64,000 nucleotides of DNA. Source: Desulfovibrio sp. TomC. GTDB taxonomy: Bacteria; Desulfobacterota; Desulfovibrionia; Desulfovibrionales; Desulfovibrionaceae. Numbering within the stretch: the first letter of the stretch is position 1; each line of letters starts with the position of its first letter. The stretch lies in NCBI RefSeq assembly GCF_000801335.2, contig NZ_JSEH01000003.1, positions 1-64,000 on the forward strand, given 5' to 3'. Below are positions 1 to 8,361 of this stretch, piece by piece. Made by a program: the position numbers and the translations under genes. The notes beneath the pieces are model-generated. The model was not told the DNA's origin, made no database searches, and worked only from the letters and a program-made list of their open reading frames with translations.

Positions 1-70
1 GGGATGGGGCATCGGCGCGGCAGTCGTGCTTGCGCACCCCCCCTTTAAAAGTTTTTGGGGAAGGAGGGGG

Positions 71-119
71 TGTGGGGGAGGGAACCCTTTTTTCCCAAAA
101 AAGGGTTCCCTCCCCCACA
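71..119. repeat. Perfect 23-bp inverted repeat upstream of aroE
   Basis: Arms at 71-93 and 97-119 are exact reverse complements with a 3-base CCC loop. Each arm has a G-rich block, GGGAACCC and a run of six T or A. A shorter relative lies at 6514-6540, and both are followed by ACATCTTC. It sits 35 bp before aroE and probably belongs to the 3' end of whatever lies left of the window: a terminator-like dispersed intergenic palindrome. Bases 1-70 hold no gene I can support. Confidence 0.7.
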
Positions 120-153
120 TCTTCGCCTCTCTCCCCCCAAGGACATCTTCGCC

Positions 154-1002
154 ATGCAGCGACAATTTGGGATCATTGGCCATCCGTTGGGCCACACGTT
201 AAGCCCCTTGGTGCACAACTGGGGGTTTTCGCTTTTTGACCTGGATGCCAGGTATCGGCCGTGGCCGACGCTGCCTGAGGAACTGGCGGCGTTCATGGCC
301 CGGTTGCGGCAGACGCCCATTGAGGGTCTGAGTGTGACCATTCCGCACAAGACGGCGGTCATGGGGTACGTGGACGCGGTGACCGAGCTTGGGCAGGCGG
401 TCGGGGCCGTCAACACGCTCTATTGGCGCGACGGGGTGCTTTGGGCTGATAATACCGATGTCGAGGGCTTTTGCCGGCCGCTGGCGGTTCGGGGCATTGC
501 GCCGAAGAAGGCGCTGGTCCTGGGGGCGGGCGGCGCGGCCCGGGCGGCGGTGGCCGGCTTGGCCCGACGGCTGGGCGTGGCCGAGGTGGCCATTACCGCG
601 CGCACCTTGGAAAAAGCCGAGGCGTTGGCCCGGGAATTTGGCGTTGCGGCCGTGGCCTGGGACGACCGGGCGGGTTGGGGGGCGGATTTTGTGGCCAATG
701 CCACGCCCATGGGCATGGCCGGGCGTTTTGAGGGCGTATCGCCCTATCCGGCCGGGGCGCTTGGGCCGGGTACGGTGGTGTTCGATCTGGTGTACAATCC
801 CCACGAGACGCGGCTGGTCCTGGGCGCCGTGGCGGCCGGGGCCGGCGTGGTGCCGGGCATCGAGATGTTTCTCTATCAGGCCGTGGAGCAGTTCCGGCTC
901 TGGACCGGGCTGACCTTGCCTGACGACGAGTTGCGGCCGCTTATTTTGGAAGCGCTCTATGGCAACGACTCCCCCGGGGAGACGGAGGACGACGTCACAT
1001 GA
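154..1002 (+). CDS. aroE: Shikimate 5-dehydrogenase
   Basis: Cytosolic NADPH-dependent reduction of 3-dehydroshikimate to shikimate, fourth step after DAHP in aromatic amino-acid synthesis. The 282-residue product is of normal family length. Visible motifs in order: the N-terminal substrate loop HTLSPLVHN, TIPHK with the catalytic lysine, the NTD substrate-binding motif, the Rossmann loop LGAGGAARA, NATPMGM, and the C-terminal PGIEMFLYQA with the conserved glutamine. I chose ATG 154 because homology begins there; an open frame runs back to 55 but its first 33 codons translate the upstream palindrome. It overlaps the next gene by four bases (ATGA), so the two are probably cotranslated. Confidence 0.93.
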   Translation: MQRQFGIIGHPLGHTLSPLVHNWGFSLFDLDARYRPWPTLPEELAAFMARLRQTPIEGLSVTIPHKTAVMGYVDAVTELGQAVGAVNTLYWRDGVLWADNTDVEGFCRPLAVRGIAPKKALVLGAGGAARAAVAGLARRLGVAEVAITARTLEKAEALAREFGVAAVAWDDRAGWGADFVANATPMGMAGRFEGVSPYPAGALGPGTVVFDLVYNPHETRLVLGAVAAGAGVVPGIEMFLYQAVEQFRLWTGLTLPDDELRPLILEALYGNDSPGETEDDVT

Positions 1003-1496
1003 TGGATACGCTGCGCACCTTGGTGCGGTTTTTCGAGTCTGTGGGGCAGGTTGCGGCCGTGGTGCTGCTGGTGGTCGTGGTGGTCGGCGTGGTTTTATTC
1101 ATCTGGCTGGGCATGGTGAGCCGTAAGATGCCGCCCTCGGTGTCGCCGACGGGCGGGCCGCTGCGGTCTGATGGCGCAAAGCCCAACTGGGTCTCGAGCA
1201 CGGTGAGCAAGAACGATCCGCTGCATTATATCGCCCCCCGGGCTTGCGCGGAAAATCCCATCCCGACCCTGATCAAGGTTTTGGGGCAGGGCAAGTATAC
1301 CGTGGTCGCCGCTACCGAGCGGTATATCCAGGCCACGGCCCGGTCGTCGCGCTTTGGCTTTGTGGATGACCTGGAATTTCTCTACGACCCGGCGGCCGGT
1401 CTGCTGCATATGCGTTCCGCCTCCCGGGTCGGGCACAGCGATCTTGGCGTCAACCGCCATCGCCTGGAAGCCATCGTCAAGGACGCCGGCCTGTAG
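999..1496 (+). CDS. DUF1499 membrane-anchored protein
   Basis: The 165-residue protein has one strong N-terminal transmembrane segment (about residues 17-38, Val/Leu-rich) and then a soluble DUF1499 domain. The family signature is clear: NWVSS, then GFVDDLEFLYD, then RSASRVGHSDLGVNR. Function of the family is unknown. The usual Cys of the NCVSS motif is Trp here. The ATG overlaps the aroE stop codon, so the two genes form an operon; no metabolic link to shikimate synthesis is evident. It is followed by 186 bp ending in a bidirectional terminator. Confidence 0.8.
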   Translation: MMDTLRTLVRFFESVGQVAAVVLLVVVVVGVVLFIWLGMVSRKMPPSVSPTGGPLRSDGAKPNWVSSTVSKNDPLHYIAPRACAENPIPTLIKVLGQGKYTVVAATERYIQATARSSRFGFVDDLEFLYDPAAGLLHMRSASRVGHSDLGVNRHRLEAIVKDAGL

Positions 1497-1625
1497 TGCC
1501 GCGTTCACAAAAAACAGGTATGTTTTTTTGTGAATAAATAGTGTAAATTCAGCGTATTGATTCTTGGTTGGCCCGAGCGGAGACGACCGTCGGCACACGG
1601 GAAAACAGGACAGGCGGTCCAATGG

Positions 1626-1662
1626 AAAAGGGCGCACCCGGGAGTCGGGCGCGCCCTTTTTT
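1626..1662. terminator. Bidirectional rho-independent terminator
   Basis: GC-rich hairpin (GGGCGC...GCGCCC core) flanked by A-run on the left and T-run on the right, so it can terminate both the aroE operon on the plus strand and the converging lytic transglycosylase gene on the minus strand. Confidence 0.8.
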
Positions 1663-1682
1663 CGTCTGCGGTTGCGGTCGGC

Positions 1683-3803
1683 TTACTGGTGGATGGTGAG
1701 CTGCGCCCCGGTCTGGAGCGAACTGGAGCTTTTCATATTGTTCCAGGCCATGAGCGAGGACGGGTCCACATTGAATTTCTTGGCAATGCCCCACAGGGTG
1801 TCGCCAGGGCTGACCTTGTAATTGACCGACTTGCTGGCCGGTTTGGCGGCCTGCGGTTTGGCGGCCGGCGCAGGAGCCGGCTGGGGCGCGGCCTGGGCAA
1901 AGGTCTTGGCCACCGGGGGCTGGGGCGCGGCGGCCGGCTTGGCGGCTTTGTCGTATTTGGCCGGTTCGCGCGGGGCCGGGGCGGCAGCAGCCTGGACCGG
2001 CGCGGGAGCCGGCGCCTTGGACCCGCCGGGCAGGGTGAGCCTGTCGCCGGGGCGCAGTTTGTCGAGGCGGCCCGGGTTGGCGGCGGCGAGCTGTTTGGGG
2101 TCGATGCCCTGGCTGCGGGCGATGGAGTGGGCCGTATCGCCGGCTTTGACCGTATAGGAGCCGGCCGAAGCGGTCTGGACCGGGGCCGGGGCGGCCGGCT
2201 CGGGCGCTTTTGAGCCGGGCTTTTTCGGGATGCTCAGACGCTTGCCGACCAGGAGTTCCTTGGGCGAGCGCAGGCTGTTGGCGGCCATGAGTTCCTGGGG
2301 GGAGACGCCGTGTTTGGCGGCAATGGAGCCGACGGTCTCGCCTTTGGCCACGGTGTGGCTGGCTTCGGCCTCGGCCAGACTGACCGGGGCGTTTCCCTTC
2401 ACGCCCGCAGCGGCCTGGGCCGGGGCGGCAGCCTGGCCGCCCGGAATGTTGAGCCAGGAACCCTGGGTGAGGCGGCCGGCGTGTTTCATCTTGTTGGCGG
2501 CCAGGAGTTCCTGGGTGGACACGCCGTATTTGCGGGCCACGCTGCCGACGCTGTCGCCTTTGCTGACCCGGTGCCGTTGCGGCTTGGCGGCGGCGAACGG
2601 TTTGGGGGCGCAGGCGTCGGGACCTTCGGCCAGGGCGGAATTGTCGGCGCCCGAGGCGCTTAAAGCCACGCGCACGGTCTGGCCGGGCGGCAGGGTTTCG
2701 GGCAGGGAGGCGTTTAACTGGCGCAACTCGGCCACCGGCATCCCGGATTTACGGGCGATGTTCCACCAGGTGTCCCCGGCTTCGGCGGTGTAGGTCTGGC
2801 CGCCGACCGGCGGGTAATTGCCGGGATTATTTAAAAAAGCCAGGGCGACCTGTTCTTTGGCCACGGGCACGTAGACGTTGACGGTCATATCCGGCGGGCT
2901 GACCTGGCGGCGAAAGCCCGGGTTGTATTCCCGAAACTGTTCCCAGGGCATGGAGCAGGCCTGGGCCAGGGCGGCCAGATCGGTGCCGCCAGGAGCCGGA
3001 ACCTCTTTGAGGTTGGGGCCGGCCTGCCAGTTGACCTTTTTAAAGCCCAGGGTGTCGAGGTTCTGGAAGATCTTGAGGACCGCCAGGAATTTCGGCACGT
3101 AGTGGCGGGTTTCATCCTTGAGCAGCTTGGGGTCTTTGGCGATGTCGAAGAAGTCGCACTGGCCGCTGGCGGCCATGACCCGGGAAATTTTGCCTTCGCC
3201 GGCATTGTAGGCGGCCAGGGCCAGATTCCAGTCGCCAAACATCTGGTAGAGTTTGGTTAAGTATTTGGCGGCGGCCACCGTGGATTTGTAGGGATCGCGC
3301 CGCTCGTCCACCCACCAGTCGACGGTCAGCCCGAAGCGGCGGCCGGTATAGGGCATGAACTGCCACATGCCGCCCGCGCCAACCGGCGAATAGGCCATGG
3401 TGTTGTAGCCGGATTCGATAAACGGCAGGGCAATGAGGTCCGGCGGCAGGTTGTAGCTGGCCAGCACCGCCCGCACATAGGGCAGATGCGGTTCGGCCCG
3501 GCGCAGCCAGGTATCCATGGACCCGCGTTTGTCGATGGAGAAGTACTGGAGAAAAACCTGCACTTCCTCGTTTTCCTTGACGTCAAGGTCGAACTGGATG
3601 GCTCCGCGCGAGGCCAGGGCCTTTTTTTCCTGTTCGGTCAGGGGCCGGCCGCGCTGGAGGTTTTTTAAAATCTGGGAGGTATCCCAGAGTTCAGGCTCCA
3701 GGTTGGCCTTCATGTCGGCGTTGGATTTGTCATACTGTTTCCCGGAACAGCCGGAGAGCAGCAGAAAAGCGGGGAGGAGGACGAAGAGGAGATAACGGCC
3801 CAT
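1683..3803 (-). CDS. mltD: MltD-like lytic transglycosylase lipoprotein with five LysM repeats
   Basis: Periplasmic enzyme cleaving the MurNAc-GlcNAc bond of peptidoglycan with 1,6-anhydro ring formation. The 706-residue product starts with a lipoprotein signal (lipobox LLLSGC, Cys19). The SLT catalytic domain covers about 104-236, with catalytic Glu130 in PFIESGYN and the GMWQFMP and AYNAGEGKI motifs. Five LysM peptidoglycan-binding modules follow at about 337-379, 410-453, 483-526, 550-593 and 661-705, separated by Ala/Pro linkers; E. coli MltD has two. ATG 3803 is preferred because a GGAG lies upstream and the lipoprotein signal starts there. An in-frame extension to 3935 has no such support. 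Confidence 0.93.
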   Translation of the reverse strand: MGRYLLFVLLPAFLLLSGCSGKQYDKSNADMKANLEPELWDTSQILKNLQRGRPLTEQEKKALASRGAIQFDLDVKENEEVQVFLQYFSIDKRGSMDTWLRRAEPHLPYVRAVLASYNLPPDLIALPFIESGYNTMAYSPVGAGGMWQFMPYTGRRFGLTVDWWVDERRDPYKSTVAAAKYLTKLYQMFGDWNLALAAYNAGEGKISRVMAASGQCDFFDIAKDPKLLKDETRHYVPKFLAVLKIFQNLDTLGFKKVNWQAGPNLKEVPAPGGTDLAALAQACSMPWEQFREYNPGFRRQVSPPDMTVNVYVPVAKEQVALAFLNNPGNYPPVGGQTYTAEAGDTWWNIARKSGMPVAELRQLNASLPETLPPGQTVRVALSASGADNSALAEGPDACAPKPFAAAKPQRHRVSKGDSVGSVARKYGVSTQELLAANKMKHAGRLTQGSWLNIPGGQAAAPAQAAAGVKGNAPVSLAEAEASHTVAKGETVGSIAAKHGVSPQELMAANSLRSPKELLVGKRLSIPKKPGSKAPEPAAPAPVQTASAGSYTVKAGDTAHSIARSQGIDPKQLAAANPGRLDKLRPGDRLTLPGGSKAPAPAPVQAAAAPAPREPAKYDKAAKPAAAPQPPVAKTFAQAAPQPAPAPAAKPQAAKPASKSVNYKVSPGDTLWGIAKKFNVDPSSLMAWNNMKSSSSLQTGAQLTIHQ

Positions 3804-3980
3804 GCACCATACTCCAAAAGGAAAAAAGACCGGAAGGCGGGTTTCGCCGTCCCGAGGAGGTTGTCGAAGGACTCTTAGAAGGCTCAATCTATTAATAATT
3901 CTGTATCCTTTAGTCCAAAGTTGACGAAAGCGCAAGGAAAAAGACCTTGTGGAAACGAGCGTTATACGGCATTTTGCGGC

Positions 3981-5387
3981 ATGACCAAAAATGATCGTAA
4001 TCGCCGGCCGTCCCCGAACCGCCGGCCTGATGGCCCTTCCGAACAGCGCGATGACCGACGCTCAAATTCCGGTTCCGAGAAGCGCTCTGCCTCCGGTTCC
4101 GGCTCCGAAAAACGCAATACTTCCGGTTCCGGCCATCCGTCCAGCCGGCCGCCGGCCCGCAAGACCGGACAACGTGACGACCAGCGTGAACGCACCGGCG
4201 ACCAGGGCCGTCCCCGGCGCGACGGCGACCAGCGCCCGACCCGTCCTTCAGGAGGGCGCAGCGATTCCCGCGACAACGACCAGGGCCGCCCGCGCCGTGA
4301 CGGCGACCAGCGTCCGACCCGTTCCACCGGCGGGCGCGGCGATTCCCGCGACCGGGCCGGCGACCAGGGCCGTCCGCGTCGTGACGGGGATGCCCGTTCC
4401 GGCCGTCCAACCGGGCCGCGCGGGGAAAAACGGGAACGGACCGACGACCAGAGCCGGCCGCGCCGCGATAATGACCAGCGCCCCGAGCGCCAGTCCGACC
4501 GCCGCGACGGGTACAAGGGCAAGCCCGAAGGCGACCGCCAGCAGGCCTACGATGCCGGCCGCCGCTCTGGCGAGCGGCCCGAGCGCGAGGCGCAGCCGCG
4601 TCCGTTTGTCCGGGCCGAGCCGACGCCGATCGTGCCGACCGTGTTGCCCGAGGACATTTTGCCGGGTCGCAAGCCCGTGCGCGAGCTGATCGAACAAAGC
4701 CCGCAGAGCGTGGACGACGTGCTGTTGCGCCAGGGCCTTCGCGGGGCCGACGTGGACGCCATTGTCACGGCCTGCACCGCTGCCGGGGTGCGTTATCGGT
4801 TCATGCCGGCCGGCGACATGGACAAGATCTATCCCGGCAACCATCAGGGCTTCCTGGCCCGTCTGTCGGCCGGGGATCTGGCCAGCCTGGAAGACGTGCT
4901 GGAGGCCACCAGGAATGCGCCCCTGCCCGTTTCCCTGGCCCTGGACCGGGTGCAGGACCCGGGCAATGTCGGCACCCTGGCCCGTACGCTCTTTGCCCTG
5001 GGCGGCGGCGGCCTGATCGTGCCCAAGCATGAAGGCGCGCGGCTTGGACCGGGCGCGGCCAAGGCCTCGGCCGGGACGCTGGCCCGTTTGCCCGTGGCCA
5101 AGGTGTCCAATCTGGCCCGGGCCTTGGACGAGGCCAGCGAGGCGGGATTTACCATCATTGGCGCGGCTGGCGAGGCCGAGGCCAAAAACATCTATACGGC
5201 CACGCCGGACTTCCCCATCATCCTGGTGCTTGGCAGCGAGGACGAAGGCATCCGGCCCGGCGTGCTCAAGCGCTGCCAGGCCATCTACCGCATTCCCCAG
5301 GCCCGGCCGCTCGATTCCATCAATGTGGCCCAGGCCGGGGCGATTATTCTGGGACGTCTGGCGTCGATTCTGGATCAGGGGAACTGA
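3981..5387 (+). CDS. SpoU/TrmH-family RNA 2'-O-methyltransferase with disordered basic N-terminus
   Basis: SAM-dependent RNA ribose methyltransferase, related to RlmB, which methylates G2251 of 23S rRNA. The first ~210 of 468 residues are low-complexity and rich in Arg, Asp, Gly and Pro, with near-identical units of the form DQGRPRRDGDQRPTR repeated about four times. A substrate-binding-like segment follows, then the SpoU knot (about 315-465): LDRVQDPGNVGTLART, LGSEDEGI and SINVAQAGAI. The repetitive tail is unusual for this family and resembles RNA-binding RGG/RD regions. The start is uncertain: ATG 3981 lacks a good Shine-Dalgarno, and a TTG at 3921 is possible. The 3' end overlaps the converging pseudouridine synthase by 44 bp. 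Confidence 0.88.
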   Translation: MTKNDRNRRPSPNRRPDGPSEQRDDRRSNSGSEKRSASGSGSEKRNTSGSGHPSSRPPARKTGQRDDQRERTGDQGRPRRDGDQRPTRPSGGRSDSRDNDQGRPRRDGDQRPTRSTGGRGDSRDRAGDQGRPRRDGDARSGRPTGPRGEKRERTDDQSRPRRDNDQRPERQSDRRDGYKGKPEGDRQQAYDAGRRSGERPEREAQPRPFVRAEPTPIVPTVLPEDILPGRKPVRELIEQSPQSVDDVLLRQGLRGADVDAIVTACTAAGVRYRFMPAGDMDKIYPGNHQGFLARLSAGDLASLEDVLEATRNAPLPVSLALDRVQDPGNVGTLARTLFALGGGGLIVPKHEGARLGPGAAKASAGTLARLPVAKVSNLARALDEASEAGFTIIGAAGEAEAKNIYTATPDFPIILVLGSEDEGIRPGVLKRCQAIYRIPQARPLDSINVAQAGAIILGRLASILDQGN

Positions 5388-6432
5388 CCCGGTCGCTGCA
5401 TTCGGCCAGGGAGGCGCGTCTGGGGCGGGTGACCGTCCAGGGCGCTTCCCAGGCCGGTGGGGCGCAATAGGCCGCTCCCGGCAGCACCACCCGCCAGGCG
5501 TGCAGCCGCATGGGCGGCGCGCCGCCGCCGTACTTGGCGTCGCCGACCAGGGGATAGCCCCGGGAGGCCAGCTGGGCGCGGATCTGATGCGTCCGTCCGG
5601 TTTCCAGGCGCACTTCCACCAGACTGGCGGTGGGCATGGACACCAAAAGTCGCACCTTGGCCACGGCTTCCTTGCCCACCTCGCCGGACACCATCCGTTC
5701 CTTGCCCGGCCCGCCTTCCTTGGCCAGCCTGTCCCGCAGCGTCACCCACTCGTTGTCTTCGCCTAAAAGCCACCGTCCCCAGACCCAGGCCAGATAGTCC
5801 TTGCGGGCCTGTCCGGTCAGCATGGCGTCGTGGATGCGGCGCAGGGTCCGGTAGCTTTTGGCCACCAAGAGCAGGCCGGTGGTGTCACGGTCCAGGCGAT
5901 GGGCCGGGGTGGGGCGAAAGGGGGCGTCGGGATAGCGGGCGTTTAGAAGCGTGGTCAGGGCCACGGTGTGGCCGGAGCCGGGATGCACCGGCAGGCCGGC
6001 CGGTTTGACGACCACCAGCAGGTCGTCGTCTTCGTGCAGGATGTCCAGCGGCGGATGGCTGGGCGCTGCGGCCCTGGTCCGGGCGGCAGGCGGCGCGGCC
6101 GGTTTGCCCGATGGCCCTGCCCGGCCGTCGCGGCCTGTCGCTGCGGCCCGCGCGGGCGTCTTTGGCCGGTCCTCGGGTCCGGGAGACGGCCCTTGGCGCC
6201 CCGGCCCGCCGGTCCCGTCCGGGTCATAGGGCGGCACGCGCACGAGCTGGCCTTGGCCCACCCGGTCAAAGGGCTTGCAGCGTTTGCCGTCGAGGCGCAC
6301 CTGTCCGGTGCGAATGAATTTTTGCAGGACAGCCTGGGGCAGACCGGACCCCAGACGCCGGGCCAGGTATTGCAGCAGCTTCTGGCCGGCTTCGGCCGGG
6401 GTGACGGTGAAGGTCTGGACGGGCGTTTTCAT
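5344..6432 (-). CDS. RluA-family 23S rRNA pseudouridine synthase
   Basis: Isomerises uridine to pseudouridine in RNA, most like the RluC/RluD branch. The 362-residue protein has an S4 RNA-binding domain (about 10-70), a ~55-residue Pro/Ala/Arg low-complexity linker (about 72-127), and the catalytic domain from about 130. The catalytic motif HRLDRDTTG is at 178-186 (Asp181), with LETGRTHQIR later. The interdomain linker is longer than usual, and like its neighbour this RNA modifier carries a basic disordered insert. The stop lies inside the SpoU gene on the other strand, so the two mRNAs are complementary over 44 bases. Confidence 0.92.
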   Translation of the reverse strand: MKTPVQTFTVTPAEAGQKLLQYLARRLGSGLPQAVLQKFIRTGQVRLDGKRCKPFDRVGQGQLVRVPPYDPDGTGGPGRQGPSPGPEDRPKTPARAAATGRDGRAGPSGKPAAPPAARTRAAAPSHPPLDILHEDDDLLVVVKPAGLPVHPGSGHTVALTTLLNARYPDAPFRPTPAHRLDRDTTGLLLVAKSYRTLRRIHDAMLTGQARKDYLAWVWGRWLLGEDNEWVTLRDRLAKEGGPGKERMVSGEVGKEAVAKVRLLVSMPTASLVEVRLETGRTHQIRAQLASRGYPLVGDAKYGGGAPPMRLHAWRVVLPGAAYCAPPAWEAPWTVTRPRRASLAECSDRVSSPDPESTPDVPE

Positions 6433-6513
6433 AGTGCGGCACTGACACCGGGTGTGTCCAGACAGGCGGGAATCACACCCCCCCGTGAAACGTTATTGGG
6501 GAGGGGAGCATGC

Positions 6514-6540
6514 GGGGAACCCTTTTTCAAAAGGTTCCCC
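6514..6540. repeat. Terminator-like palindrome, relative of 71-119
   Basis: GGGGAACC (6514-6521) pairs with GGTTCCCC (6533-6540) around a T-rich/A-rich centre and is followed by GACATCTTC, as in the copy at the window start. It lies 42 bp beyond the stop of the minus-strand binding-protein gene, so it is probably that gene's terminator as well as a member of a dispersed family. Confidence 0.6.
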
Positions 6541-6582
6541 TGACATCTTCTCGCGTTTGCTTTTTCGCTGCGCCCTCGCCGC

Positions 6583-7752
6583 CTACGGGGCGAGTTTGAA
6601 GCGGTTGGAGTCGACGATGAGCATGATCATCGAATCCTGGCCCAGGCCGTTGTGGTCCTCGGCGGACAGGGTGTAGACGCCGGAGACGCCGACCACGCGC
6701 TCAAGTTTCTCCAGGGCGGCGCGCAGGGCTTCGGGATCGGCCTTGCCGGCCTTTTCCAGGCCCGCCCGCAACAGCGTCAGGGCGTCATAGGCATAGCCCG
6801 AGTGGGTGTTGAGCGGGAATTTCTCCTGGATGCCGTTGTCCTTGTAGGCCTTGATAAACGATTCGATGACGATCTTTTGCGGGTCTTCGTCGGGCAGGGA
6901 TTCCGGGGCCATGAGCTTGGTGCCGGGCATGACCGTGCCGCCGGCCGCTTCGCCGGCCATCTCCAGGTAGCTGGGACCGGGCTGGCCGTGGCTCTGCACG
7001 AGCAGCGGGCGTTCGCCGGGCAGGGCGGCGAAGTTTTTGGCGGCTATGGCCCCGGCCGGTCCGATGGTCCAGACCACGGCGGCCTGGGGTTTGGCGGCCT
7101 GGAGCTTGAAGGCCTGGGCCGAAAAATCCGTGCCTTTGTTGTCAAAGCTCTCTTCGGCCACGATCTCGATGCCGAATTTGGCGGCGTTGGCCGTAAGTTC
7201 GGTCAACCCGTCCTGGCCGAAGGCGTCTTTGGAGCAGAGCACCGCGATCTTCTTGATGTTCTTGCCTTTGAGGTAGTCGTATATCTTGGCCACGGCCGTG
7301 GCGGTGCGCTGGGGAGCCTTGAAGGTCCAGTCGTAGGGACCAAACTTGCCGCCGGCAATGACGGCATCGCCGCCCACGGTCATGATGACCGGGACGTGCT
7401 TTTCCTCGGTGTACTTTTTAACGGCCAGCCCTTCGCCGGTGGAGGTGGGGCCGATGATGGCCAGGACCTTGTCGCCTTCGACGAGCTGGCGGGCCTGGCG
7501 CAGGGCCACGTCCGGGGAGGATTCGGTGTCGTAGGCAATAAGTTTGAGCGGGCGGCCGAGCACGCCGCCCATGTCGTTGATCTGTTTGACGGTCATTTCG
7601 GCTACAAGCTTGCTTGGCGTGCCGACGACGGCGGCCGGTCCGGACTGGGCGAAAAGCCCGCCGATGAGAATGGGTTCGCCGGTCGCCTGGGCAAAAACGC
7701 CCGTGGCGGGCAGGCACAGGAGCGCAGCAAGCAGGAGCAGGACTTTGGCCAT
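6583..7752 (-). CDS. Branched-chain amino-acid type ABC transporter substrate-binding protein
   Basis: Periplasmic type I binding protein of the LivJ/LivK (HAAT) family. The 389-residue product has a Sec signal peptide (about 1-22, ending VFA) and then the family start EPILIGGLFAQSGPAA. Other conserved stretches are IGPTSTGEG, PVIMTVGGDA and GYAYDALTLLRAGLEKAG. ATG 7752 has a GGAGG eight bases upstream. LivM- and LivH-type permeases lie on the same strand at 9.6-11.3 kb but are separated by an unrelated operon, and no ATPase genes are nearby. The ligand cannot be told from sequence; a branched-chain amino acid, amide or other small molecule is possible. Confidence 0.88.
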   Translation of the reverse strand: MAKVLLLLAALLCLPATGVFAQATGEPILIGGLFAQSGPAAVVGTPSKLVAEMTVKQINDMGGVLGRPLKLIAYDTESSPDVALRQARQLVEGDKVLAIIGPTSTGEGLAVKKYTEEKHVPVIMTVGGDAVIAGGKFGPYDWTFKAPQRTATAVAKIYDYLKGKNIKKIAVLCSKDAFGQDGLTELTANAAKFGIEIVAEESFDNKGTDFSAQAFKLQAAKPQAAVVWTIGPAGAIAAKNFAALPGERPLLVQSHGQPGPSYLEMAGEAAGGTVMPGTKLMAPESLPDEDPQKIVIESFIKAYKDNGIQEKFPLNTHSGYAYDALTLLRAGLEKAGKADPEALRAALEKLERVVGVSGVYTLSAEDHNGLGQDSMIMLIVDSNRFKLAP

Positions 7753-7870
7753 GGGGAAGCCTCCGATACGGTGTGGTCTAAGCGCAAATGGCAGGGTTTT
7801 TTTACCGCATCGGGGCGCGTTGTAAATCATTTTTGCAAGGTGGGCACCCGAGCCGGGGAAATGGGGTAGC

Positions 7871-7903
7871 GTCCCCGCGCCACGGTTGGCGTGGCGCGGG
7901 GAC
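7871..7903 (-). terminator. Hairpin downstream of the AT-rich operon
   Basis: Perfect 13-bp arms (7871-7883 and 7891-7903) with a 7-base loop, about 100 bp beyond the stop of the minus-strand helical-protein gene. There is only a weak T-rich stretch after it on the minus strand, so termination is plausible but not certain. Confidence 0.45.
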
Positions 7904-8001
7904 GTCGCCTGGAAACTGGGCAAGGCAGTGCAAGGGTGCACGCTGTTGACAGGACACCGGCAACGGGATTGCGGCCCCGGCCCCTGACAGTGGCACGGAG
8001 A

Positions 8002-8340
8002 TCAGAGAAAATAGGGCACAAGTTTTCCGGCCCATTCAAGGATTTTGGCTATTGCTTCGATGATCTTTGCAATGGATTCAAGATGGTTGAGGCTATCCTT
8101 GGCTTTTTTGATGGCAGCGTCAAGGTGTTGTGTGAGAGCATCGACTTCGGGCTTGTCCTCGAAAAGAGAACTTTCGACTGCTTTCAGATAGAGTTTCTCT
8201 GCCTTCAATTTAGCGGTGTAGAGGGTGTCCTGCTGTTCTTGCGGCGCTTCGGATGAGACCGCGTACACATAGGCCTCGTCCGCAACGTCAAAGGCGGTCT
8301 TAAGACTCTCCAAACACGTCTCACGCGTTGTTTCGGACAT
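8002..8340 (-). CDS. Small all-helical protein of unknown function
   Basis: 112 residues, no signal peptide, rich in Ala, Glu, Lys and Leu. It is predicted from its heptad-like pattern to form a long helical hairpin, with a more hydrophobic C-terminal helix (about 85-112: repeated IAKI, then GKLVPYFL). I do not recognise a family. It has an ideal AAGGAGG ribosome site and begins 21 bp after the upstream lipoprotein gene, so the two are one operon. Base composition is visibly more AT-rich than the neighbours, suggesting recent acquisition. The pairing with a helical lipoprotein suggests the two act together, but nothing here fixes what they do. Confidence 0.7.
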   Translation of the reverse strand: MSETTRETCLESLKTAFDVADEAYVYAVSSEAPQEQQDTLYTAKLKAEKLYLKAVESSLFEDKPEVDALTQHLDAAIKKAKDSLNHLESIAKIIEAIAKILEWAGKLVPYFL

Positions 8341-8361
8341 GATTAAACCTCCTTTGAAGAG

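Noticed and set aside
1-153. End of an upstream gene or an N-terminal extension of aroE
   Set aside because: The frames through this region translate palindromic G/C-rich repeats; aroE homology starts at 154 and no C-terminal domain is recognisable in the first 70 bases.
6652-7869. 405-codon open frame on the plus strand
   Set aside because: Antisense to the binding-protein gene, low complexity.
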